A DNA stretch of 64,000 nucleotides from an uncultured Ignavibacterium sp. (GCA_937942875.1 CALEBT010000047.1:27134-91133), one strand, 5' to 3'; counted from the first letter of the stretch, positions 43,704-53,557 are shown. The notes: a model not told the origin generated them from the letters alone. Translations and numbers: made by a program.

Positions 43704-44114
43704 CTATTGTTTCGGCTTTTCACAAAATTCTGTTAATACTCCGAAAGTTGATTTCGGATGAAGAAATGCAATATTTAAACCTTCTGCTCCCTCTCTTGGT
43801 TTTGAGTCAATCAACTGAACTCCTTTCGAACTAACGGATTCGAGAGATTCCTGCAATCCATCAACCGCAAAAGCTATATGATGAATACCCTCGCCTTTCT
43901 TTTCAATAAATTTTCCGATTGGTCCATCAGGTGAAGTTGATTCCAATAATTCGATTTTAGTCTGACCAACCTGAAAAAATGCTGTTTTAACTTTTTGGTC
44001 TGCTACTTCTTCAATTTTGTAACATTTAAGGTTTAAAATCTTTTCGAAGAAGTCGATGCTTTCTTGCAGATTTTTGACAGCAATACCTATATGTTCAATA
44101 TGTGTTATATTCAT
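43704..44114 (-). CDS. mce: Methylmalonyl-CoA epimerase
   Basis: The enzyme interconverts (R)- and (S)-methylmalonyl-CoA. The 136-residue glyoxalase-fold protein begins [20 protein letters not shown] and has [20 protein letters not shown] and [14 protein letters not shown], with the metal-binding His and Glu residues. It is first in the decarboxylase operon, 11 bases before the carboxyltransferase gene, and 36 bases downstream of a sigma-54-type site. Confidence 0.96.
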   Translation of the reverse strand: MNITHIEHIGIAVKNLQESIDFFEKILNLKCYKIEEVADQKVKTAFFQVGQTKIELLESTSPDGPIGKFIEKKGEGIHHIAFAVDGLQESLESVSSKGVQLIDSKPREGAEGLNIAFLHPKSTFGVLTEFCEKPKQ

Positions 44115-44149
44115 TAGAATTCCATTTATTAAAAAAGATAACTAACGTT

Positions 44150-44165
44150 TGCAAAGTAAATGCCA
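44150..44165 (-). promoter_or_regulatory. Sigma-54-type promoter of the methylmalonyl-CoA decarboxylase operon
   Basis: On the minus strand the site reads TGGCATTTACTTTGCA: complete TGGCA and TTGCA blocks with GG and GC exactly 10 bases apart. It ends 36 bases before the epimerase start, leaving room for a 20-30 base leader. The rest of the 290-base gap (to 44404) shows only AT-rich sequence, an 8-bp inverted repeat (AATTCTAA near 44233 with TTAGAATT near 44258) and the terminator of the next operon. Confidence 0.65.
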
Positions 44166-44370
44166 CAAAGTAGTTTATTATAAATCGTTATTAAACATTT
44201 AAATAACTACTAATAATGTGAGTAATTTAAAAATTCTAATCTATGAGAAACCAATTTTTAGAATTAGGATTGAAACTTTAATAATGATTAGAGTATTTAT
44301 GTTTTCGCCATTTGCTTAAGTTTTAAGATTAAATGAAGAATCCAATCAAATTCTGAATAAATTTTATAAT

Positions 44371-44402
44371 AAAAAACAGGTTTGAAAGAATCTAATTAAA
44401 CC
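44371..44402 (-). terminator. Possible weak terminator after the VanX-like gene
   Basis: On the minus strand GGTTT (44402-44398) pairs with AAACC (44383-44379) across a 14-base loop and is followed by a run of T residues (44376-44371), starting 2 bases after the stop codon. The stem is short, so the strength is uncertain. Confidence 0.4.
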
Positions 44403-44404
44403 AT

Positions 44405-45163
44405 TCACTCAATTACAAAATCAAAATATGTGTCAGGGTAAGGTTCGTTTTTGAGAGTATAGTGCCACCATTCAAATGGATAATTTTTGAAGCCATATTT
44501 TTCCATCAGTGTTTTTAATAATAATCTATTGATTCGTTGATTTAATTCTAAATCATTATTAATCGTATTTGAAACAGGATGGAAACAATCAAAACCAGAT
44601 CCCATATCAATTGAATTATCCCTGAATCTTTTATGGAGTGGTAAGTAACATTCACATAATGCTGTGGAGTCAGTAAAATCTTCTTGCTCGGGTACAGGTA
44701 TAGGTACTATCGTTAAATCAACAGTGCTTCCTCTGGAGTGAGATGATTTGTCAGCGATATAACCATCCTTGAATAAATTTCTTTTATCCACTGTTGGATA
44801 AAATTCTTTTTTCATAAGTGTGTCAGATAAATCTTTTGCCCACTCAACAAAATGATTTACTGCTCTCTGGGGACGATAGGCATCATAAATTTTTATTGTG
44901 AGATTAAATTTCCTTAATTCCTCCTGAACTTTTGCAAGTGAATCAGCAGCAGTTTTGGTTATATAGCAGATCTCTGCGTTGTATCCATTAATTCTTTTCC
45001 CAATAAAATTATGACTACCAAAATATCTTAATTCAACAATAACATCGGGAATGACTTCTTTAATATTTACAAAATCATCAGGCTTTGTTTGGATTGAGAT
45101 TTGAGCTTCTGTAGAATAGAAAAAAAATAATAATAATAGAAAAATTTTAAGACACAATTTCAT
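44405..45163 (-). CDS. Exported VanX-like D-Ala-D-Ala dipeptidase (peptidase M15D)
   Basis: VanX/DdpX enzymes cleave D-Ala-D-Ala. The 252-residue protein keeps the zinc ligands and catalytic residues: Arg in IYDAYRPQ (98), SSHSRGSTVDL (His142, Asp149), and FEWWHY (Glu231, His234). Unlike cytoplasmic VanX it has a signal peptide (about 1-20, ending TEAQ) and probably works in the periplasm. No vanH or vanA is nearby, so peptidoglycan turnover or dipeptide scavenging is more likely than drug resistance. It is the last gene of the symporter operon. Confidence 0.9.
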   Translation of the reverse strand: MKLCLKIFLLLLFFFYSTEAQISIQTKPDDFVNIKEVIPDVIVELRYFGSHNFIGKRINGYNAEICYITKTAADSLAKVQEELRKFNLTIKIYDAYRPQRAVNHFVEWAKDLSDTLMKKEFYPTVDKRNLFKDGYIADKSSHSRGSTVDLTIVPIPVPEQEDFTDSTALCECYLPLHKRFRDNSIDMGSGFDCFHPVSNTINNDLELNQRINRLLLKTLMEKYGFKNYPFEWWHYTLKNEPYPDTYFDFVIE

Positions 45164-45168
45164 TTTGT

Positions 45169-45822
45169 TTAATACATTATTCCAAGATTTAAGGTAATAA
45201 ATAGTCCCTGAAGATTTTTTTGATATCTTCCAACTAAACTCTCAACACCTTCGCCAAATAATTTTATGTAATAGTATCTTAAGTTGATTCCAACAAGACT
45301 GGATTTATCAAGCCCAAAGTTTGCACCTAATCCGATATATCCTCCATAAGCCCATTGAGAATTTGCACTGCCGAAAGCACTGAAAAATTCTTCATCATAT
45401 GGAGTTGTTATTATTAGACTTGGTCCTGTACCAAAATTAAGATAGGGTCGTAAATTTTCTGCAATTGAATTTTCAAACATTCTGTATTGCAAGCCAAAGA
45501 ACATTGGTATCTGAAAGATTCTGTTCTTTTTCCCAACCACGAAAGAATTACCCCAGTAATCAAAATATTCTATTTCACGTTCGTCTTTTGCTTCAGAAAA
45601 TGAAACATCAAAATAACCAGTTAGTTTTTGGTTTAGCTGATGTCGAATAAAAGTGCCAAGTCCAAAACCTGATTCACCAAACATAATATCTATTCCCCAC
45701 GCACCATTAGGAAATTTTTCTAAAGGTTTCTCTGGTTCAATCTCTCCAAGTCTCTGACCAAAAGAATCAGGGACTTGACCAAATAGCAGTAATATTATTG
45801 TAATTATTAAAAAGTTTTTCAT
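45169..45822 (-). CDS. Outer-membrane beta-barrel protein, unknown function
   Basis: The 217-residue protein has a signal peptide (about 1-22, ending SFGQ). Alternating aromatic/polar strands typical of small OmpA/OmpW-like barrels follow, e.g. GYFDVSFSEA, IPMFFGLQYRMFE, PYLNFGTGPSLI, YGGYIGLGANFG and a final FITLNLGIMY. I cannot assign a specific family. It lies 5 bases before the dipeptidase gene and 17 bases after the symporter gene. Confidence 0.75.
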   Translation of the reverse strand: MKNFLIITIILLLFGQVPDSFGQRLGEIEPEKPLEKFPNGAWGIDIMFGESGFGLGTFIRHQLNQKLTGYFDVSFSEAKDEREIEYFDYWGNSFVVGKKNRIFQIPMFFGLQYRMFENSIAENLRPYLNFGTGPSLIITTPYDEEFFSAFGSANSQWAYGGYIGLGANFGLDKSSLVGINLRYYYIKLFGEGVESLVGRYQKNLQGLFITLNLGIMY

Positions 45823-45839
45823 ATTCTTGAATAATTATT

Positions 45840-47936
45840 TTACATTTCTTTTTCAGCAATCAGTTTTTGACCTTTAACGAATTGCCCCTGCTCAAAGTGT
45901 TCTTTACTTATGTAAACAATACCATCCTCATCGTGCGGCTCACCATAAACTGAATGACAGGATTTTAATCCGCCCAAGTATTTTCTTGAGTCAGAAATAT
46001 AAACAAGATCACCGACTTCAGCAGCCATTTTCTTCATATCATTCTTTGAAAAATGAATTGTATCATCCTCACCATCTTTAAGTTTCCAATCTACTTTAAT
46101 CTTTTCACCTTCACGATCATTGATTTTAGAACCCTTGAAGTATTCTTTTGCTTTATTGATTGACCAGACGGTTAAACCATTAGTTTTTTCTTCTTCATTA
46201 TATTCGATATAATAATTAGCAACAAGCACAACAATGAAAACCATAACGAAAGTCAAAATAATCAATGCCATCATAGGTAATAGATTAAATGCAACTAAAA
46301 TGAATATTGCTATAGAAGCAATAACCATTGAAGCCATTATCAGCTTATGATTAGGATTCTTCTTAATTATTTCGACTATTTTAATCTGCTGCTTAATCGT
46401 AAAAGTTGTCAATACTGCAAAGAGCACACAAACGAATAAATTGTATAAAGCACCAATGTATGTGTAAGGATGTTTTGGATCAAAAGCAGTTCCGTGATCA
46501 AAAAACTCAATTAATGGTCTTGGATAATACATTCCTAAGATCATTAACGCTACTCCGCCAACAAGAGTTCCTATAACCGAGGAATTGCTAAATCTTTTCC
46601 AGAAAACTCCAAGAAAGATTGCCACTACCAATGGTGGGGTTAAAGTTGAATGAAAATATCCGTGTGCTTCATATACTGTTGGAAATTTACTAAATGGAAT
46701 AACAGTAAGCACACCAAGAAATGTGAACACAGCAGTTGCGATTCTTGCTGAGAATAATTCTTCTCGGTCTTCTTCTTTCCAGGACTGAATCTTTTTTGTT
46801 AACCATTTCTTTACAGGTCTGTGTATATCATTTATATAAACTGCTGCGGTAGCATTTAACAAAGTATCAACCGTTGACATAAGAGCGGCTGTTAATGCTG
46901 CCATTATAAAACCAAAAACTCCCGGATGAGAAATAATATTTGCTACCACTACGAAAATTGCATCGGGGTTAGTATCAGGTGGAACAACAGATGGATTAGC
47001 TACTGAAATTGCTTTTCCGATCCATCCTGCATTTCCAACCACTATTGCGGAAATTGGAAGCATAAAAAGAATATTAAAAGTAGCTGCTTTTCTTCCTTCA
47101 TCAACACTCTTGCAAGCCATAAATCTCATTACTAATCCCATATTCATAAATAAAAATCCAACCGAGCCAGCAACCCCATCCTGCCAAAATATTCCAACGA
47201 AGTTAAACCCAGGTGGATCATTAAAATGAGCAAAAGGTAATTTCCATTCTGTAGGTAGCAAGTTCCAGAACATACCGAAACCACCTATGTAATCAATTCC
47301 AAGTAAAAATACTAAAGCTCCTGTAAAGATTAGTATAAATCCTTGCAGCAAATCTGTAAATATTACTGCTGTTTGACCACCATAAGTAATATATATTCCA
47401 ATTATTAGTGCTATTACGATTACTAAACCCATCAGGGTTACATTGAAATGAAATCCAAAAATTGTAAATTCAGGAGGTAACAGTGGCAGTATTGCTTTTC
47501 CCATTGTCAAAAAACCGATTCCCACATATCCAATCATATAAAGCAATAACAAAAACGTCGCAAAAAATCGGGTGATTGGAGAAAATCTTTTTTCAAAATA
47601 TTCGGGGATTGACCTAATCTTGGTATAGACTATAATTGGCAGCCAACCAAAGATAAAAAAAGGAACGAAAAACCAATCGTTTATATAAGTCATTGTAGAT
47701 GAGAATCCTGCTTCGAAACCTTTGGCAGAATATTTAATAAAACTATGACTTCCAACACCGGTTGCGACAATACTCATTGCAATTAACCACCATGCAAATC
47801 TTCTTCCTCCGAAAAAGAAATCTGTGGTTGTTCTGTTGTATTTACTGAAATAAGCTCCAAATGCTAAAATTGCAATGAAGTAAACTAACATTACAATCCA
47901 GTCGCTTGAAGTACCTAAACTGTGATGTGATTCCAT
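45840..47936 (-). CDS. Sodium:solute symporter (SSS family) with long C-terminal region
   Basis: A polytopic transporter of about 698 residues with 13 or more membrane segments. It has the SSS features DFFFGGRRFAWWLIAMSIVA TGVGSHSF (helix 1 Na+ site), GIYITYGGQTAVIFTDLLQG and MAALTAALMSTVDTLLNATA (helix 8). The cytoplasmic tail (from about residue 580) is charged. The substrate cannot be told; the layout resembles sugar or organic-acid SSS proteins. I start at the ATG at 47936, preceded by AGGGA; the frame opens with a TTG at 47948. Two small membrane proteins lie just upstream. Confidence 0.9.
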   Translation of the reverse strand: MESHHSLGTSSDWIVMLVYFIAILAFGAYFSKYNRTTTDFFFGGRRFAWWLIAMSIVATGVGSHSFIKYSAKGFEAGFSSTMTYINDWFFVPFFIFGWLPIIVYTKIRSIPEYFEKRFSPITRFFATFLLLLYMIGYVGIGFLTMGKAILPLLPPEFTIFGFHFNVTLMGLVIVIALIIGIYITYGGQTAVIFTDLLQGFILIFTGALVFLLGIDYIGGFGMFWNLLPTEWKLPFAHFNDPPGFNFVGIFWQDGVAGSVGFLFMNMGLVMRFMACKSVDEGRKAATFNILFMLPISAIVVGNAGWIGKAISVANPSVVPPDTNPDAIFVVVANIISHPGVFGFIMAALTAALMSTVDTLLNATAAVYINDIHRPVKKWLTKKIQSWKEEDREELFSARIATAVFTFLGVLTVIPFSKFPTVYEAHGYFHSTLTPPLVVAIFLGVFWKRFSNSSVIGTLVGGVALMILGMYYPRPLIEFFDHGTAFDPKHPYTYIGALYNLFVCVLFAVLTTFTIKQQIKIVEIIKKNPNHKLIMASMVIASIAIFILVAFNLLPMMALIILTFVMVFIVVLVANYYIEYNEEEKTNGLTVWSINKAKEYFKGSKINDREGEKIKVDWKLKDGEDDTIHFSKNDMKKMAAEVGDLVYISDSRKYLGGLKSCHSVYGEPHDEDGIVYISKEHFEQGQFVKGQKLIAEKEM

Positions 47937-47952
47937 ATTCCCTGTCAATTAA

Positions 47953-48165
47953 TTAAAGATATAGTGCTGCTAAAATTATAAGTGCGTGAAGTACCATAAA
48001 ATAAAAAAAACCAAATATTGTTATTCTCCACCAAAATCGGTGCCGCTTATTTGCTGGGTTATAACCCCCGGCTTTTTTAACAATTATCAATCCACTTAAA
48101 AAGAATAATCCACCCACACCATATAGGTAAATGTAAGGTAACCAAGTATAATAAATTGAAGGCAT
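47953..48165 (-). CDS. Small two-segment membrane protein (paralogue B), symporter-associated
   Basis: I do not recognise a named family. This 70-residue protein has two membrane segments (about 10-28 and 46-69) with a basic loop between (NKRHRFWWR). It is closely similar to the product of the next upstream gene: both share WLPYIYLYGVGGLFFLSG and HRFW. It ends 16 bases before the symporter start. Small subunits are known for some SSS transporters, so an accessory role is a reasonable inference. Confidence 0.75.
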   Translation of the reverse strand: MPSIYYTWLPYIYLYGVGGLFFLSGLIIVKKAGGYNPANKRHRFWWRITIFGFFYFMVLHALIILAALYL

Positions 48166-48184
48166 ATAAATTCTTTCTGAATAA

Positions 48185-48403
48185 TCAAAAATATAAAGCT
48201 GCTATTATTAAAAAAGCGTGCATAAACATAAAAAAGAAAAATCCACCGAATAAGATTCTCAACCAAAAGCGATGTTGTTTTTTCTTTAAATTTAATGAAC
48301 CGCTTTTAACGATTATATACATACCACTGAGGAAAAATAATCCGCCAACGCCGTATAAATATATGTATGGTAGCCAGGATTGGAAAAATGTTTGTAATAT
48401 CAT
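48185..48403 (-). CDS. Small two-segment membrane protein (paralogue A), symporter-associated
   Basis: A 72-residue protein and tandem paralogue of the gene that follows it, 19 bases away. Two membrane segments flank a basic loop (LKKKQHRFWLR). The shared N-terminal block WLPYIYLYGVGGLFFLSG is almost perfectly kept between the copies while the loop differs, suggesting selection on the membrane parts. It is the first gene of the operon; I could not identify its promoter in the AT-rich 48404-48480 stretch. Confidence 0.75.
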   Translation of the reverse strand: MILQTFFQSWLPYIYLYGVGGLFFLSGMYIIVKSGSLNLKKKQHRFWLRILFGGFFFFMFMHAFLIIAALYF

Positions 48404-48601
48404 ATTACTAAATAATTATTTCTTAAAGATATATATACTAAAACATTTGATCAATTAACTTAATCTACACCTTAAATTTCCTAATATTTCTGTTAAAACC
48501 AATTCTTTTTGTTGAAATTAATAATTTATTAATATGAATTTTAAGTTTTGAGAATTATTTTTTTTTATTTTTAGAATCAATAATAAAATAAGGAGAGAAA
48601 A

Positions 48602-49663
48602 ATGGTCAGAATTTTAAAGCTCATAGTTTTTGTAGCTCTTGTAACTTTCTTTTATTCCTGTGGAGAAAAATCAGAAAATCAATCAAATGTAGAGGAATCT
48701 AAGAAACAAGATGAAACCTCTTTACAAAATACCAATCAAAACGAAGTCAGCGATGCAACTGCTGTAAAAGTTGATGAAAATATCCCTCATTATGAAAAAA
48801 CTTCTGGTGTATCGGGTAATCTTTCAAGTATAGGCTCTGATACAATGAACAATCTTTTAACTCTTTGGTTAGAGGGTTTTAAGAGATATTATCCGAATGT
48901 AAATATTCAGGTTGAAGGAAAAGGGTCGAGCACTGCCCCGCCAGCATTAATCAGTGGTACAGCTCAGTTAGGTCCAATGTCAAGAGATATGAAGCAGGAA
49001 GAAATTGATGCTTTTGAAAAAAAATTCGGTTATAAACCTACAGAATTACGAGTTGCTATAGATGCTCTTGCTGTTTATGTAAACAAAGATAATCCATTGG
49101 AAGGATTAACACTTCCTCAGGTTGACGCTATTTTCTCTAAAACCAGAAGGGGAGGATATAAGTCAGATATTACAACCTGGGGAGCATTAGGTTTAACAGG
49201 AGACTGGGCTAACAGACCAATAAGTCTCTATGGCAGAAATTCAGCATCAGGGACTTATGGATATTTCAAAGAACACGCACTATTTAAAGGTGATTTTAAG
49301 GATAATGTAAAAGAACAGCCTGGCAGTGCTTCAGTTGTTCAGGGAGTAACTGAAGACAGATTTGGAATTGGTTATTCCGGTATTGGTTATAGAACTTCAG
49401 GAGTCAAACCCTTACCGATTGCCTTTACCGATAAAGATGTATTCCATTTGCCAGATTATGAAAACTGTTTGAACAAAACTTATCCGCTTGCAAGAACATT
49501 AAACATTTATATTAACAAAGTTCCAAATAAACCATTAGATCCTCTGTTAAGAGAATTCCTAAAGTTCGTTCTTTCTTATGAAGGTCAGGAGGTTGTAGTA
49601 AAAGATGGATATCTCCCTCTTACAAAAGAATTAATTGAAAAAGAGCTTAAGAAACTTAACTAA
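48602..49663 (+). CDS. pstS: Phosphate-binding protein PstS
   Basis: PstS captures phosphate for the high-affinity importer. The 353-residue protein has a lipobox (TFFYSC, Cys20), a polar linker, then [45 protein letters not shown], and [19 protein letters not shown], the phosphate-binding loops. AGGAGAG lies 6 bases before the ATG. It heads the pst operon; I found no convincing Pho box in the AT-rich upstream 198 bases. Confidence 0.95.
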   Translation: MVRILKLIVFVALVTFFYSCGEKSENQSNVEESKKQDETSLQNTNQNEVSDATAVKVDENIPHYEKTSGVSGNLSSIGSDTMNNLLTLWLEGFKRYYPNVNIQVEGKGSSTAPPALISGTAQLGPMSRDMKQEEIDAFEKKFGYKPTELRVAIDALAVYVNKDNPLEGLTLPQVDAIFSKTRRGGYKSDITTWGALGLTGDWANRPISLYGRNSASGTYGYFKEHALFKGDFKDNVKEQPGSASVVQGVTEDRFGIGYSGIGYRTSGVKPLPIAFTDKDVFHLPDYENCLNKTYPLARTLNIYINKVPNKPLDPLLREFLKFVLSYEGQEVVVKDGYLPLTKELIEKELKKLN

Positions 49664-49669
49664 CACTTG

Positions 49670-51901
49670 ATGAATAAACAGCATAGAAAATCTTTATTCT
49701 ATGATAAACTTTCCAGAGTAGTTATCTACTTTGGTGGAATCGCTACAATTATATCGGTTATTGCGATCTTAATTTTTATTTTCTCTGAGGCTTTACCTTT
49801 ATGGTTTGGTGCTGATTCTGAAAAATCTTTAGAAATTAATTATGATGACTTTTCTAAATCTAATGTGCCAATTTTGATTGGTATTGATGAATATAAAGAA
49901 ATTATTTATGCTGTTACTGACTCGGGAAGAATTGATTTTCTAAACTTAGAACAAGATTCAATTATAAAATCAATTTCACTTGAACAAATAAAGAGTGAGA
50001 AAGTTACTGCATTTTCAAAAACCCTTGCCAATAACTTTATTGCTTTGGGAACAGATAAAGGTAAAGCCGTTTTATTTCAAATAGACTTCAAATCTGAATT
50101 TATGGAAAATGGTTTACGAACTATAAATCCTGTGTTCAGATTTATTGATCTTATACAACTTGATTCTCTTGAGAATTCAATCTCACATATATCATTCAGA
50201 TTAAAAGATAGTGAATCATATACAGTGATAGCTGTAAATTCTGATAATAATCTTCTACAATACAGCTACAATAAGAAATCAGACTTTACGGGCGAAGAGC
50301 AAGTAAAGATTTTCAGAAGCAGATTAGATCAATTTATTGATACAAAAATTACTTCTGTAGAGTTGGATAATTTTTGTGAAAAACTGATGGTTGGAACTTC
50401 TGATGGACAATTGCTTTATCTATCCATTAAAGATGAGGATAATCCTCAACTGATTCAAACAATAAAACCCTTTGGTGATGAACAGGCAGCTATTACCAAA
50501 CTTGGATTTGTTATTGGAGATCAATCAGTAATTGTTGCGAATTCTAATGGTAAGCTTGCATCTTATATGAGGATATTAGACGAGAAAACAGATTATGGCT
50601 GGAAATTAGTAAATCCCCACACTTTCAAGTCTCACAATAACAGTATAAATAGTTTTTCTGCTTCCTCCAGAAATAAAACCTTCATCACAGGAGATGTTAA
50701 AGGATATTCTTATTTACATCATCTTACAAGTGAAAGAACTTTATTAGAATTTGTAGGAGACAGTGCTGGAATAAAGGATATTTCATATGCTCCAAAAGGT
50801 GATGCTGTGGTTCTCTTATACAATAATTCAAGAATTGCACTTTTTGAAATTGATAATCCACATCCAGAAACTTCATTCAAAACACTGTTTGGAAAAGTAT
50901 GGTATGAAGGTTACTCTCAGCCGGCTTTTGTCTGGCAATCAACTGGCGGTACAGATGATTTTGAGCCGAAGTTTAGTTTAATCCCGTTAATTATAGGAAC
51001 CTTAAAGGGCACATTATATGCAATGTTATTTGCTATCCCTTTAGCTTTAATGGGAGCCTTATATACTTCGCAGTTTTCACATCCCAGCATAAAAAATGTA
51101 ATAAAACCAACTGTAGAAATAATGGCTGCTCTTCCCAGTGTTGTGATTGGTTTTATTGCCGGTCTATGGCTTGCTCCGTTGCTTGAAAAGATATTTGTTG
51201 GAGTTATGCTGATATTTATCATTGTTCCTATTATGATTTATATAGGTTTGCAGCTTTGGAACAAACTACCGACAAAAATTTTAGCAAAACTTAAGGCTGG
51301 AACAGAACTGATATTTATTATCTTTTTGATAATAATTGGATTTTTTATCTCTCAATGGTTAGGTCCGATAGTGGAAATCTATCTTTTAGGGGGCGATTAC
51401 AGAATCTGGATTTCAGAGTTCTTTAATCAACAATACGATCAAAGAAATAGCATTGTAGTAGGCTTTGCTATGGGCTTTGCAGTTATACCGATTATCTTTA
51501 CAATCTGTGAGGATGCTCTTTCAAGTGTTCCATCAAGTTTAACATCCGCCTCTCTTGCATTAGGAGCTACAAAATGGCAAACAGCAACAAGAATAGTTTT
51601 ACCTACAGCAAGCCCTGGAATTTTTTCTGCTGTTATGATTGGTTTTGGAAGAGCTGTAGGTGAAACAATGATCGTTCTTATGGCTACTGGTAATACTCCT
51701 ATTTTATCTTTCAGCCCTTTTAACGGTATGCGAACGCTTTCTGCTAACATTGCTGTTGAAATACCTGAAGCTCCTTACGGCGGAACTCTCTACAGAGTTT
51801 TATTCCTCGCAGCTACTTTGCTTTTTATTTTTACTTTTATCATTAACACTGTTGCTGAAATTGTCAGACAAAGATTAAGAAAAAAATACGCAGAGCTTTA
51901 A
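49670..51901 (+). CDS. pstC: Phosphate ABC permease PstC with large extracytoplasmic insert
   Basis: The permease core is at the C-terminus (from about residue 430), with six membrane segments and the coupling loop [25 protein letters not shown]. At 743 residues it is more than twice E. coli PstC (about 320). The extra part follows the first membrane segment (about 20-45) and is a repeated beta-strand region resembling a propeller (e.g. IIYAVTDSGRIDFLNLE, LMVGTSDGQLLYLSI, FITGDVKGYSYLHHL). Long PstC forms of this kind are known in marine gammaproteobacteria. I start at the ATG at 49670; a TTG directly before is also in frame. Confidence 0.92.
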   Translation: MNKQHRKSLFYDKLSRVVIYFGGIATIISVIAILIFIFSEALPLWFGADSEKSLEINYDDFSKSNVPILIGIDEYKEIIYAVTDSGRIDFLNLEQDSIIKSISLEQIKSEKVTAFSKTLANNFIALGTDKGKAVLFQIDFKSEFMENGLRTINPVFRFIDLIQLDSLENSISHISFRLKDSESYTVIAVNSDNNLLQYSYNKKSDFTGEEQVKIFRSRLDQFIDTKITSVELDNFCEKLMVGTSDGQLLYLSIKDEDNPQLIQTIKPFGDEQAAITKLGFVIGDQSVIVANSNGKLASYMRILDEKTDYGWKLVNPHTFKSHNNSINSFSASSRNKTFITGDVKGYSYLHHLTSERTLLEFVGDSAGIKDISYAPKGDAVVLLYNNSRIALFEIDNPHPETSFKTLFGKVWYEGYSQPAFVWQSTGGTDDFEPKFSLIPLIIGTLKGTLYAMLFAIPLALMGALYTSQFSHPSIKNVIKPTVEIMAALPSVVIGFIAGLWLAPLLEKIFVGVMLIFIIVPIMIYIGLQLWNKLPTKILAKLKAGTELIFIIFLIIIGFFISQWLGPIVEIYLLGGDYRIWISEFFNQQYDQRNSIVVGFAMGFAVIPIIFTICEDALSSVPSSLTSASLALGATKWQTATRIVLPTASPGIFSAVMIGFGRAVGETMIVLMATGNTPILSFSPFNGMRTLSANIAVEIPEAPYGGTLYRVLFLAATLLFIFTFIINTVAEIVRQRLRKKYAEL

Positions 51902-51906
51902 TCTCT

Positions 51907-53544
51907 ATGAAAAATAACATTAAATCTGGTGAGATTTTTATTTGGTTTACGGGTATGGGACTTGCCGTTAGTCTTATTATGATCTCAGGTTTATTATTGC
52001 TTATTCTTCTTAATGGTAAAGATTATTTCTGGCCTTTTCAATTAAATGAGATAAGACTTAATGATGGAAGAAAGGTTTTGGGAGAAGTTGTTAAAGAAGA
52101 ATTGATTCCTATTCACAATTTGCCGGATTCACTTAAAAATAAAGGTCTAAAGAGAACTCAGCTTAAAATCGGAAACAGAGATATTTATGGATTTGATTTT
52201 CAGTGGATTGATGAGAGAAATATTGAATCAATTAACTATCCATCAGATGCTGTTAGAATTGAAAGAACTGAATTTGGTAATTTTTATGGCTTTATTAAAG
52301 AACTTCAAATAGATGATAAAATAATAAAACCTGACAATCCTGATTTTTTTGATAAAGTAAAACAATCTGTTGATAAAATATCATCATACAGGAATGAAAT
52401 AAAAAAGATTGAAAAATCTGATATAGGTGAAGTAAATTATAACATTGAAAAATTAAGATTAGAAATTAAGAAAATTGAATACAAGCATAAGAAAAATGAA
52501 AAGTCCCAAAAGTTAATCGCAGATTTAGAGAGATCTATTGAAACAGAAAATGAAAAATATGACGCGCTTAAACACAAAGTTGATTCTATCAGAGAAAAAG
52601 CAAATTCATATTCTATTTATTGCGAAGATATCAGCGGAAGACCCAAAACAATCTCTCTTTTGAATGTTATTAGATTTTATAAACCTAACGAAATGAATTT
52701 CAGTGATAAGATTGGATTTATGTTTACAAAAATTATTGAATTCATATTTGATGAACCGAGAGAATCAAATACAGAAGGTGGAGTCTTCCCAGCGATTTTC
52801 GGTACAGTTATGATGGTGCTTATTATGAGTTTATTTACAGTTCCTTTTGGAGTTCTCGCTGCTCTTTATCTGAGAGAATATGCAAAACAAGGAACATTAG
52901 TTCGCCTGGTTAGAATTGCAGTAAATAACCTTGCTGGAGTTCCATCAATAGTATTTGGTGTATTCGGACTTGGCTTTTTTATCTATTTTATCGGAGGGAC
53001 AATTGATAATATTTTCTATCCTGAAAGATTGCCTTCACCGACTTGGGGAACAGGCGGAATTCTGTGGGCTTCATTAACATTATCTTTACTTACAATGCCG
53101 GTTGTAATTGTTGCTACTGAAGAGGCTTTAACACAAATACCACGCGGAATGCGTGAAGCTGCTTTAGCTCTTGGCGCTACAAAATGGCAGGTTACAAGAA
53201 GAATAATTATTCCAGCTGCTATGCCCGGGATATTGACAGGATTGATTTTAGCTATGGCACGTGCAGCAGGCGAGGTCGCACCTTTAATGATTACGGGTGT
53301 TGTTAAACTTGCACCAACTCTTCCTTTTGATTCTTATTTCCCATTCTTTCATCTCGATAGAAAATTTATGCATCTGGGCTTCCATATCTATGATGTAGGT
53401 TTTCAATCTCCTAATATTGAAGCTGCATTACCTATGGTTTTCACTACAACTTTGCTTCTTATTATTATTGTTGTACTCTTAAATATTACTGCTATGATTA
53501 TTCGAGCAAGATTAAGAAAAAAATATAAAACCTCTGCATTTTAG
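51907..53544 (+). CDS. pstA: Phosphate ABC permease PstA with coiled-coil insert
   Basis: The 545-residue protein has a first membrane segment (about 12-36) and a large extracytoplasmic part. A Lys/Glu coiled coil (about 160-230) is followed by the permease core with [12 protein letters not shown] and the coupling loop [28 protein letters not shown]. coli PstA is about 296 residues. PstC and PstA are both enlarged, which suggests that the two extra domains meet on the outer face. Five bases separate it from pstC and 13 from pstB. Confidence 0.93.
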   Translation: MKNNIKSGEIFIWFTGMGLAVSLIMISGLLLLILLNGKDYFWPFQLNEIRLNDGRKVLGEVVKEELIPIHNLPDSLKNKGLKRTQLKIGNRDIYGFDFQWIDERNIESINYPSDAVRIERTEFGNFYGFIKELQIDDKIIKPDNPDFFDKVKQSVDKISSYRNEIKKIEKSDIGEVNYNIEKLRLEIKKIEYKHKKNEKSQKLIADLERSIETENEKYDALKHKVDSIREKANSYSIYCEDISGRPKTISLLNVIRFYKPNEMNFSDKIGFMFTKIIEFIFDEPRESNTEGGVFPAIFGTVMMVLIMSLFTVPFGVLAALYLREYAKQGTLVRLVRIAVNNLAGVPSIVFGVFGLGFFIYFIGGTIDNIFYPERLPSPTWGTGGILWASLTLSLLTMPVVIVATEEALTQIPRGMREAALALGATKWQVTRRIIIPAAMPGILTGLILAMARAAGEVAPLMITGVVKLAPTLPFDSYFPFFHLDRKFMHLGFHIYDVGFQSPNIEAALPMVFTTTLLLIIIVVLLNITAMIIRARLRKKYKTSAF

Positions 53545-53557
53545 AACTGGAGTTAAT

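Noticed and set aside
44405-45163. Vancomycin resistance gene
   Set aside because: Although VanX-like, the protein has a signal peptide and there is no vanH, vanA or vanRS nearby, so a resistance cluster is not supported.
48156-48458. Open frame of 100 codons on the plus strand opposite the small membrane proteins
   Set aside because: The minus-strand frames are paralogous and therefore real; this plus-strand frame is a shadow of them.
48480-48600. Pho box or promoter before pstS
   Set aside because: TGTTAAA and TTGTTGA occur but not with the 11-base repeat spacing of a Pho box, and the AT-rich sequence offers only chance -10 boxes.
50917-51222. Minus-strand open frame of 101 codons inside pstC
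   Set aside because: It is antisense to the conserved permease core and lacks any start or family support.
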